In this document: piece by piece, positions 57,081 to 64,000 of the stretch
Numbering within the stretch: position 1 is the stretch's first letter
How the letters are laid out: the number at the start of each line of letters is the position of its first letter
NCBI RefSeq assembly: GCF_014502795.1
Contig: NZ_JACVHF010000004.1
Coordinates: forward strand, 1-64,000
From: Heliobacterium chlorum
GTDB lineage: Bacteria; Bacillota; Desulfitobacteriia; Heliobacteriales; Heliobacteriaceae
Length of the DNA: 64,000 bases
Direction: 5' to 3'
Notes under the pieces: model-generated
Told to the model about the DNA's origin: nothing
What the model saw: only the letters and a program-made list of their open reading frames with translations
Databases searched by the model: none
Program-made: the position numbers and the translations under genes

Positions 57081-57120
57081 GGGGAAGGTAGCCTTCTGAG
57101 AATCGAAGACTACCTTCCCC
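57081..57120. terminator. Hairpin after the export operon
   Basis: A stem GGGGAAGGTAG-C-CTTC with GAAG-A-CTACCTTCCCC, no T-run; it may serve both convergent genes. Confidence 0.6.
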
Positions 57121-57189
57121 CATAAGTATGTACATCTTTTTGTGCGATTCAGACACCTAAACAGGTACTTCCCAGGTCGAACGGTTTAT

Positions 57190-57930
57190 CTACCGGGAGT
57201 TGTTTCCATCGGGTCCCCCAGGCCGTGGATTGCCATTACCCGCCTGACCGTTCCCTGGTTGCTGGTTTGGCCGCTGACCCCCGTTCGCACCACCGAGGAG
57301 TTGCACAAACTCAATCGTATCGCCGTTTTTCCAGAAGCGGACGATTTGATCCTTTTTTATATCGGTTAGTTGGGCAGATACGGCAACGCGACTGCCCCGT
57401 TGCATCGTCGCAATCGGTGTGCCTACGGGAATGAGAACGGTCTCGGTTTCATCGGTAAAGGTCATTCGTCCCATGCCCGCCGGTCTCTGTCCGTTATCTC
57501 TTTGGGTGCGGGTTTCCCCGTTTTGACCGTTTTGGCTATTCTGGCCGTTTGGGTCGTTCTGACCAGTGGGGTTATTCTGTCTGTTAGGCCTGTTTTGGTT
57601 ATTCTGGTTTTGCCCGTTGCCATTTGCAGCGCCATTGCCACCGCTGTTGTTCGATGCAGTACCGTCCTGATTTTGCTCGACTTTTCCTTTGTACAGGGTG
57701 ACTTCGTTACCTACGATATCTTTGACTTTGCCAACCAGTTCCGGTTGACGGTTAGGAAGGGGGATGGTGGCACCGTTTGTGGTACCCTCTTTGCCTGATT
57801 GGCTTTGCGCCGTCGGATTGGCAGTGGAAGCCCCGTTGCTGTTACAACCGGCGACGACGGCCAAGGCGATGAGAAGCGCTGCGACGGAAAGACCTTTCTT
57901 CACGCTGCTCATCTCTCGATGAATGCTCAT
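57190..57930 (-). CDS. Asn/Gln-rich lipoprotein, unknown function
   Basis: A 246-aa lipoprotein with lipobox VVAGC near residue 29. A first conserved-looking part (LVGKVKDIVGNEVTLYKGKV) is followed by a low-complexity stretch of Asn/Gln/Gly (about 90-145), then a small beta-rich part (FTDETETVLIPVGTPIATM, VSAQLTDIKKDQIVRFWK) and another Gly/Asn/Pro-rich tail. It resembles accessory proteins found next to MacAB-like exporters in Clostridia. It is convergent with that operon here. ATG 57930 follows GAGGGG. Confidence 0.7.
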   Translation of the reverse strand: MSIHREMSSVKKGLSVAALLIALAVVAGCNSNGASTANPTAQSQSGKEGTTNGATIPLPNRQPELVGKVKDIVGNEVTLYKGKVEQNQDGTASNNSGGNGAANGNGQNQNNQNRPNRQNNPTGQNDPNGQNSQNGQNGETRTQRDNGQRPAGMGRMTFTDETETVLIPVGTPIATMQRGSRVAVSAQLTDIKKDQIVRFWKNGDTIEFVQLLGGANGGQRPNQQPGNGQAGNGNPRPGGPDGNNSR

Positions 57931-58208
57931 GGTTTCCCCTCACTTCATTGGTATTGTTCACTCGACAGGTGAATTCGATGATCCACCTTTAATTATCCTA
58001 AGCAAATCTTAATATGGTATCAGCCAGATTTTAAGATTTCTTTTAGAAAAACAGTCCTTCGATGAATATTGAAAAAGATAGGACAATCACTTTAATGGGT
58101 GCCAGGGTACTGCTATAATCGATATAATACGCTCGGGACAACGGACTTACTCCTAGCATTTATATAGAAGATAAAATAAACAAAGATCGAAGTAACGGAT
58201 GTGGTTAT

Positions 58209-61200
58209 ATGGATGCAAACGTTAAATCTGACGTAAATAATCGAGAAAGCCAAGGAAGCTCCTTGAGATTGCTCATCAGCGCTTCCTTTATTGTGCTGAT
58301 GATTGCGACGATCGGTGTCATCACTTTTGTCGTCTTTTCAAACTGGAACTCTTCCATGGTCAGCCACATTACGAAGATGGAAGCAGAAGCGAATCGGGCG
58401 ATTTACGATAAAATGGAAACCGCAGTCTCACTTCCCCTATACATAAATGAAATGAACGACGATTTGATTCGCGATGGAATCGTCGATCTCACGAATAAGC
58501 AAAAACGGAATGCCTTTTTTGCCCGGGTGATTCAATCTAACCCCGAGGAGATTTACAGTTTCAGTTATGGCACGGAAAAGGGCGAGTATTTTGGAGCTCG
58601 CAGAAATAAAGACAATGAGATAGAAATCTACCGAAGCGATGCAGAGACCAAGGGGATTTCGCGCTATTATCGACTTACCGAGGACTTTACCGAGGGTGGA
58701 TTCATCGGAGACTTTGGAAAATTCGATCCCCGGACGAGGGATTGGTACATCATCGCCAAAGAAAAAGGGAAGCCCGTCTTTTCTCCAATTTACAAACACT
58801 TTGTAAAAGACGATTTAGCTCTTTCGGCGGCCTATCCGATCTACAACAGAGACCATATCCTTCAGGGCGTGTTAGGGACACATATTACCTTATCGAAACT
58901 GAACAGCAGCCTCAAAGAGATTGTACAAGATCAGGGTGCTGTCGCTTTTATTGTGGAAAAGGGCTCGGGAGAACTGGTTGCCAACTCATTAGAAAATCGG
59001 AATTTTGATGTTCTCCCCGACGGGAAGCTCAAGAGAAAGACCATCGCGGAGATTGAAAACAAGCCGATCATTGAGGCATACGAGGATTACAAAAATAGTT
59101 TCAATCATGAAATTATCATCTATAAAGAACAGGATATCTTTCATGTGAATTTTGCCGAGTATAAAAAAGACGGTTTAGACTGGCTGATCATCACCGCGAT
59201 CCCAGAAAGCTTTTATACCGCCGAAATCAATAAAAACATTTACACTGCCCTGGGCTTATCGCTCCTTGGGGTTATCCTATCCATTCTCATCCATAAGAAA
59301 AGCACCGATTTCATCCTGAAGCCGATTAGTGAACTGATCAACGCCGCCGATAAGTTTTCAGAAGGGAATTTATCACAGCGGGCGACGATCTTTCGCAATG
59401 ATGAAATCGGAAAATTAGCGACGGCTTTCAATCATATGGCTGAAGAATTAGATACCCTATTCAACAATCTTGAGGAGAAAGTCAAAGAAAGGACATCGGA
59501 GTTAGAGAGAACGCAAGAACAACTGATTTTTGCCAAGGAACAGGCAGAAGCGGCGAACCTAGCCAAAAGCCAGTTTCTTGCCAGTATGAGCCACGAGATT
59601 CGAACGCCCATGAACGGGGTGGTCGGCTTTCTGCAACTTTTGGAGACGACAGAGCTAAATGGGGAACAGATGGAATTTATCCAGTTGATGAAGACGTCTA
59701 CCGATAATTTGCTGAACGTGATCAACGATATATTGGATATTTCTAAAATCGAATCCGGCAAGATGGAGATCGAACATATCCCCTTCGACATTCGTGCCAT
59801 GGTTGAAGCGGCCGTCGTTCTCTTTGAACCGAAGGCGAAAGAAAAAGGCCTCGACCTGAACGTGATGATCAACTCGACCGTTCCTCACTATGTAGTCGGC
59901 GATCCGACGAAATTGCGCCAAGTGATCAGCAATATGGTCAGCAATGCCTTGAAGTTTACGGAACAGGGCGAAGCCTTTGTTGAGGTGTTGCTGCGTCGAC
60001 AAACAGAAAAGACGGTGGAGATCGCTTTTTGCGTGTCTGATAGCGGTATCGGGATGACAGAGCAGGAAATGAAAAAGGTTTTTGCCCCATTTACCCAAGC
60101 TGATTCTTCGTCTACACGGAAATACGGTGGTACGGGACTCGGTCTTGCCATCTGCAAAAGACTTGTGGAAATGATGGGGGGAGAGATCACTGTCAGCAGT
60201 GAAAAAGGGAAAGGGACGACCTTCTTCTTCACCGTACAGATGGACAAGGCAGAAGATCCATTGATTCCGGTCCTGCCCGATTACTCTGTCCTTAAAGGCA
60301 AACGCGTTTTAATCTTAGACGACCTAGCGATGAACCGCTTTATTGCCAGGGTATACCTAGAAGAAGTCGGTTGTACCGTTATCGAAGCTCCTAGTTGCGC
60401 CGAAGGGTTGAGTACGCTTATCAATGGGGAAGGTGGGCAGAACTATCATGTAATCCTCGTGGATTATAAAATGACGGGGATGTCCGGGTTTGACTTTTCC
60501 GAAGCGGTTCAGGCTGTGCCTTCTGCACAAGAGATTCCCTTGATCCTTGTCACATCAGTGACGACAAATGCTGAGGCTAAGCACGCCAGAACAAAAGGCT
60601 TTACCGGCTATATTTCCAAGCCCTACAAGAGGACGGAACTGCTTGACTGTGTGGCGATGGTTCTTGACGGGAAGAAAGGGAGTAACCGAAAAGAGGATAT
60701 CTTCATCACTCGACACACGGCCCGGGAAGCGAAATATAACCATAAGCTTAAAATACTGCTGGTAGAAGATAACGAAGTGAACCGGAAATTTTTTATTAAG
60801 CTATTGAAGATGAAAGGGCTTAGCTGTGACGTTGCGGTCAATGGGGCTGAAGCGGTCAAGGCTTGCGATGATAACGATTATGATATCCTGTTCATGGACT
60901 GCCAGATGCCCGTCATGGACGGTTATGAAGCGACGCGCCAGATACGAGCGGCGGAAAGTGGGCAACGACATAAGACGATTGTCGCGTTGACGGCCTATGC
61001 GATGAAAGATGATAAAGAAAAATGTCTTGAAGCAGGCATGGATGATTATCTAAGTAAACCGGTAAACCTGGACCAAGTTCTGCAGGTGTTAGAGAAATAC
61101 GGAAGAAGCTCGGAGGAGCAGTACAAAGAAAAGACGGATCGAAACGATTATGCCGAAGCGATGCGTTTCCTGACAGATGAATCAGGCCTTGACAGGGAGG

Positions 61201-61457
61201 ATGGCAAAGCGCTTTTGCGTGACTTTCACCAACAGTCAAAGAAACTAATCGCAGGCATAAAGGAACAGCTATCTAAGAATGACCTTGCAGAAGTAAAAGC
61301 TCTTTTGCATCAATTGAAAGGGTCCTCCGGCAGTGTAGGAGCGAAAGAAATCGCGAGATACTCCTTCAAGGCAGAAGAGGCCGCAAAAGCTATGGATGTC
61401 CAGAGGCTCGGCTACTTGCTGGAAATTCTAGAAGAACGGGTCGTCGGTTTTAATTAG
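58209..61457 (+). CDS. Large hybrid histidine kinase: Cache-HAMP-HisKA-ATPase-REC-REC-HPt
   Basis: A 1082-aa membrane kinase. Helix 1 (residues 18-40), a dCache-type sensor domain (about 45-340, with [18 protein letters not shown]), helix 2 ([17 protein letters not shown]), HAMP ([19 protein letters not shown]) and coiled coil. HisKA has [12 protein letters not shown]; the ATPase has [13 protein letters not shown] and [13 protein letters not shown]1 has its Asp in [16 protein letters not shown]2 in [13 protein letters not shown]; the HPt domain has His in [14 protein letters not shown]. It therefore holds a whole phosphorelay up to the final response regulator. The ligand is probably a small extracellular metabolite. 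Confidence 0.93.
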   Translation: MDANVKSDVNNRESQGSSLRLLISASFIVLMIATIGVITFVVFSNWNSSMVSHITKMEAEANRAIYDKMETAVSLPLYINEMNDDLIRDGIVDLTNKQKRNAFFARVIQSNPEEIYSFSYGTEKGEYFGARRNKDNEIEIYRSDAETKGISRYYRLTEDFTEGGFIGDFGKFDPRTRDWYIIAKEKGKPVFSPIYKHFVKDDLALSAAYPIYNRDHILQGVLGTHITLSKLNSSLKEIVQDQGAVAFIVEKGSGELVANSLENRNFDVLPDGKLKRKTIAEIENKPIIEAYEDYKNSFNHEIIIYKEQDIFHVNFAEYKKDGLDWLIITAIPESFYTAEINKNIYTALGLSLLGVILSILIHKKSTDFILKPISELINAADKFSEGNLSQRATIFRNDEIGKLATAFNHMAEELDTLFNNLEEKVKERTSELERTQEQLIFAKEQAEAANLAKSQFLASMSHEIRTPMNGVVGFLQLLETTELNGEQMEFIQLMKTSTDNLLNVINDILDISKIESGKMEIEHIPFDIRAMVEAAVVLFEPKAKEKGLDLNVMINSTVPHYVVGDPTKLRQVISNMVSNALKFTEQGEAFVEVLLRRQTEKTVEIAFCVSDSGIGMTEQEMKKVFAPFTQADSSSTRKYGGTGLGLAICKRLVEMMGGEITVSSEKGKGTTFFFTVQMDKAEDPLIPVLPDYSVLKGKRVLILDDLAMNRFIARVYLEEVGCTVIEAPSCAEGLSTLINGEGGQNYHVILVDYKMTGMSGFDFSEAVQAVPSAQEIPLILVTSVTTNAEAKHARTKGFTGYISKPYKRTELLDCVAMVLDGKKGSNRKEDIFITRHTAREAKYNHKLKILLVEDNEVNRKFFIKLLKMKGLSCDVAVNGAEAVKACDDNDYDILFMDCQMPVMDGYEATRQIRAAESGQRHKTIVALTAYAMKDDKEKCLEAGMDDYLSKPVNLDQVLQVLEKYGRSSEEQYKEKTDRNDYAEAMRFLTDESGLDREDGKALLRDFHQQSKKLIAGIKEQLSKNDLAEVKALLHQLKGSSGSVGAKEIARYSFKAEEAAKAMDVQRLGYLLEILEERVVGFN

Positions 61458-61524
61458 GGGAACGACGATATAGTGAGGAAATAATAGTCGTTTCCCTTCA
61501 ATTGCTTTGAGTATTTTTAGTGGT

Positions 61525-61563
61525 AAAAAAGGTCGTACCGAATTAAAATCGGTACGACCTTTT
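61525..61563. terminator. Bidirectional terminator
   Basis: A 15-bp stem AAAAGGTCGTACCGA with TCGGTACGACCTTTT, between convergent genes. Confidence 0.9.
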
Positions 61564-61579
61564 CTAAATATGATCCTGT

Positions 61580-61894
61580 TTAGGTAACTGGCAAAACTTG
61601 CTTATTGTACATCTCAATGCCTTGTTTGAGGATATTCCCTTTAAAATCTTCGTTGCAGGATTTATTGAAGTTAACGAGATCGATTTTATAAATGCAATTC
61701 AGTTCGTCTAAATCGAAGAAGAGCTGGGTGGGGATATCATCTTTTAAAAAGAGAGCGATATTAATGTCGGAGTAATTTTTATAATCGCCGCTGGCTCTAG
61801 AACCGAAGATAAGCGCTTTTTCGATTTCTTTGTAATTAGAAATCGTGGAAACAATGTTTCCGAGCAATTGTTTGTTAACTCCAAGGGGAGTCAT
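61580..61894 (-). CDS. MntA-type minimal nucleotidyltransferase antitoxin, altered active site
   Basis: A 104-aa minimal nucleotidyltransferase. The GSX10DXD motif reads GSRASGDYKNYSDIN: the second metal-binding Asp is Asn. A later IDLV could supply the third carboxylate. In HepT-MntA pairs this enzyme AMPylates and so neutralises the HEPN toxin. The start overlaps the stop of the HEPN gene by 1 nt, with GAGAGG 8 nt ahead. The substitution may reduce transfer activity, or binding alone may neutralise the toxin. Confidence 0.85.
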   Translation of the reverse strand: MTPLGVNKQLLGNIVSTISNYKEIEKALIFGSRASGDYKNYSDINIALFLKDDIPTQLFFDLDELNCIYKIDLVNFNKSCNEDFKGNILKQGIEMYNKQVLPVT

Positions 61895-62289
61895 TATAAG
61901 GACCTCTCGATTTGTTCAATTAAAAGGTTTAGTGTTTCGAAATAGTCATCTTTGATTCGATGATAGATAGCGATGGCAGTTTCCTGATCATAGGTATGAC
62001 TGGTCAAGTTCCTATCGGTAAGCATCTTAAACCAGACATCACCATTCTTTATGATACCAACAGCGAAGGCTTCTCGAAAAACATCTCTCGGCGATCTTGC
62101 CTCGACAATCCCTTTGTATTCAAGCGTTAACTTCATTAGTTTCCAAGCGACCTCATACGTGAATTCAAATCGCCGAATAACGGCGTCATATATATAGTCG
62201 TTTGAAATTTCTTCATTAAGAATATCTTCTAGCCTGCTTATCGCCTTACGATACGTATCAAGTTTTTCTTTAACCTTTTGATTAACCAT
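61894..62289 (-). CDS. HepT-like HEPN toxin (HI0074 family)
   Basis: A 131-aa all-helical HEPN protein of the HI0074 'nucleotidyltransferase substrate binding' family. RNLTSHTY is the RX4HXY motif of HepT, with the catalytic Arg and His and the Tyr that is AMPylated by MntA. FEFTYEVAWKLMK and PRDVFREAFAVGII are typical. HEPN toxins of this type act on RNA. ATG 62289 follows GAGGGTG; the toxin gene comes first and the antitoxin second. Confidence 0.88.
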   Translation of the reverse strand: MVNQKVKEKLDTYRKAISRLEDILNEEISNDYIYDAVIRRFEFTYEVAWKLMKLTLEYKGIVEARSPRDVFREAFAVGIIKNGDVWFKMLTDRNLTSHTYDQETAIAIYHRIKDDYFETLNLLIEQIERSL

Positions 62290-62582
62290 GATAAAGTCAC
62301 CCTCACAGCCTCTTGTCGGAAAATTTACCATTTGGGTTTTGACCGTTTAATATGTTTCTCATAGTCTTAAGTCAAGCGTGTTCACCTACATTATTGACTG
62401 AGAATTTATTATCAATTACCGATTTTTGCAAACAAGCCTTTTGGGGGGTACACCCCCGATCAACTGAATGGAACTAATTACCGCTAACGTTGAGCCGTAC
62501 CATTTGCAATAAGCCCTATAACTGTTCATAGACTAAAGTGCTGCAATAGGCGCGTGTAAACTTGTAAAACGGAGGGATGACG

Positions 62583-63716
62583 TTGGTAGAACGACGGATC
62601 TGCCCCAAATGTGGGGAGCCCCTTTTACAGAGCGATCTTTTTTGTGGTAACTGTGGTGCCAAACAAACCGTTGGTTTGGAAACTGAACAGACACAGGCGC
62701 AGGCGCAGGCACAATTGCAGTCGCAAGGAGGAACAACGTCTTTCGGACAACAAGCAGCGATAAAGCTGGACGGCAAGACAGGTATACTCGCAATTGTAGG
62801 CGCTGTCATGGTCGTCGTACTTTTGGTGTCTGCCGCCGGCTATTACACTTGGAAGCTATTAAAAGCAGATAAAGAGATGATGGTCAAGAGGGGAAACGTT
62901 CTTCAACAAGTCAGTTTACAGAACGAAACGTTGGCCCAAGTTGCGGAAGATAATCTGGCCCCAACGAAAAAGGCTTTGATTCATGAACGCTTAACAAGCC
63001 TTCACACGAGTATGGATAACTTTTTAGGACAAGGGAAACTATACTTTGATGCCAAGAACGAGTCCGAAGATTTTCGTCAGTTTGAGCAGTACATACAGAA
63101 GGAAAAAAGGCTGATTGAAGAAACGGAAAAATTGCTGCAGGAGACCGACTATGACGACGCCTTATCGTCTAATGGGGAAGCCCTGAGGTTGATAGACGAA
63201 GTAAAGGCTCAAGCGGGGATATTGAATCAGTCCTATTCTTTTGACAGAGAGGCGGGTCTATCCCGGTTAAGGGAAGAATTACAGAAGAATGTTCAGGTGC
63301 TAGCCCCAAAACGAGTAGAGCCAAAAAATCCGGGAAAACAGGAAAATCCTAATTCGGCTGAGGAATCGAATGGTCGGCAGTCGTCAGTAACCATCATACA
63401 GCAATACGGCAATCCATCGAGCATACCGGGCCGCTATCCCTGGACCGCCTACCGCGCCGTGACTTACGATGACCTCAATGGGATGTCCAAAGAAGAACTG
63501 GACATCATGCGCAACGAAATCTACGCCCGCCACGGTTGGATTTTTGAACTGGCTCAATTTCGAAACTATTTCGGCCGGCAGTCATGGTATCAGCCTGGGG
63601 GAAGGTTTAGCCAGCGGCAGCAAGTGAATGAAGCGGTGTCGAATTCCTTGACGCCCTTGGAAAAAGCAAATGCTGAAAAGATTTTGGAATACCAGAAAGC
63701 GAAGGGACAATGGTGA
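62583..63716 (+). CDS. Zinc-ribbon membrane protein with YARHG domain
   Basis: A ~377-aa protein. The N-terminal zinc ribbon has CPKCGEPLLQSDLFCGNCG. A Gln/Ala-rich linker is followed by one membrane helix (ILAIVGAVMVVVLLVSAAGYY, about 75-97), an extracytoplasmic helical region, and a C-terminal YARHG domain (LDIMRNEIYARHGWIFE, with the WYQPGG region). YARHG is a predicted extracellular domain of unknown role, often near cell-wall enzymes, as here. ATG 62577 touches GGAGGG; TTG 62583 has a good 6-nt spacing and is preferred. It overlaps the next gene by 1 nt (TGATG). Confidence 0.8.
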   Translation: MVERRICPKCGEPLLQSDLFCGNCGAKQTVGLETEQTQAQAQAQLQSQGGTTSFGQQAAIKLDGKTGILAIVGAVMVVVLLVSAAGYYTWKLLKADKEMMVKRGNVLQQVSLQNETLAQVAEDNLAPTKKALIHERLTSLHTSMDNFLGQGKLYFDAKNESEDFRQFEQYIQKEKRLIEETEKLLQETDYDDALSSNGEALRLIDEVKAQAGILNQSYSFDREAGLSRLREELQKNVQVLAPKRVEPKNPGKQENPNSAEESNGRQSSVTIIQQYGNPSSIPGRYPWTAYRAVTYDDLNGMSKEELDIMRNEIYARHGWIFELAQFRNYFGRQSWYQPGGRFSQRQQVNEAVSNSLTPLEKANAEKILEYQKAKGQW

Positions 63717-64000
63717 TGGTAAAGGGAAGAACACTCATTGCTCTCCTGACGGCAGTGCTCATTTGCGGAGCTGTTGGGATCAGCGGCTGTAGTGAAAAAG
63801 ACGATAAAAATGTTAGAAATGAAAAAGCCCTACATGATGCAGTTCTATCCTCATCAGAAACTGAAAGTGTGGTTGGGAAACAAGCAAAGACGGTCCTGTG
63901 CATCGATCCTGGTCATCCTTCCGATGGGGACGACGGGTTGGAGGTGCAGCATGGTCTTCGCGAGGCAGACGTTACCCTCCAAGTGGGCCAACGACTAGCA
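63716..64000 (+). CDS. N-acetylmuramoyl-L-alanine amidase lipoprotein (partial, cut by window end)
   Basis: The first 95 codons of a gene that runs off the window. Signal sequence with lipobox GISGC (Cys 25), a polar spacer, then the Amidase_3 opening TVLCIDPGHPSDGDDG with the first zinc His, and the Glu of GLREADVTLQVGQRL, the second zinc ligand. A membrane-anchored cell-wall amidase coupled to the YARHG protein by a 1-nt overlap. It reads M-V-K-G from ATG 63716. Confidence 0.85.
   Translation, partial: MVKGRTLIALLTAVLICGAVGISGCSEKDDKNVRNEKALHDAVLSSSETESVVGKQAKTVLCIDPGHPSDGDDGLEVQHGLREADVTLQVGQRLA

Overview
The window is from a moderately GC-rich, spore-forming, anaerobic Firmicute. It is most probably a heliobacterium (order Clostridiales, phototrophic). 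The strongest clue is a 32-codon gene at 23411-23509 that fits my memory of PshX, the single-helix subunit of the heliobacterial photosystem. A bofA sporulation gene, the large SRP RNA next to dnaX-ybaB-recR-bofA, a single-chain pyruvate:ferredoxin oxidoreductase, a four-subunit 2-oxoacid:ferredoxin oxidoreductase and dense hybrid histidine kinases all agree with that.

Layout. 1-281: 3' end of a 23S rRNA gene and its terminator, with no 5S behind it. 308-8715: a FIST sensor, a 2-hydroxyacid dehydrogenase, a lipoprotein, a membrane protein of unknown function, a HelD-type helicase, a probable structured RNA and an MFS transporter. 9003-15847: cobalamin-dependent methionine synthase with a separate reactivation-type protein, a PAS hybrid kinase, and a membrane Fe-S protein behind a CsoR-like operator. 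15984-21577: RidA, tryptophanase, an amino-acid permease and a TyrR-like enhancer-binding regulator. Tryptophanase and permease each have a clear sigma-54 promoter, but the regulator gene has an in-frame stop. 21915-29018: second FIST protein, pshX, acetate transporter, HD-GYP protein and another hybrid kinase. 29267-31843: a three-gene ABC-2 exporter. 31910-36656: structured leader RNA, SRP RNA, dnaX, three very small genes, ybaB, recR and bofA. 36900-44183: central ferredoxin-linked 2-oxoacid metabolism (nifJ, then a P-loop protein with an apparent AUC start and korABCD).

44310-50387 is a genomic island in the 3' end of tRNA-Ala(CGC). It is bounded by a perfect 45-bp direct repeat, carries GATGCCAA arm-type repeats at both ends, and has a tyrosine integrase whose frame breaks just before the catalytic tyrosine. 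Its AT-rich cargo is three consecutive genes: a ThsB-like TIR protein, a caspase-like protease, and a protein with an N-terminal TIR/SEFIR-like domain and a long unrecognised C-terminal region. The TIR-caspase pair looks like a Thoeris-type (type IV-like) antiphage system; the third gene is the best candidate for something undescribed.

50572-64000: cell-wall amidase, a MacAB/TolC-like four-gene export operon (odd for a monoderm), an Asn/Gln-rich lipoprotein, a large Cache hybrid kinase with HPt domain, a HepT-MntA type toxin-antitoxin pair, a zinc-ribbon/YARHG membrane protein and the start of a second amidase cut by the window end.
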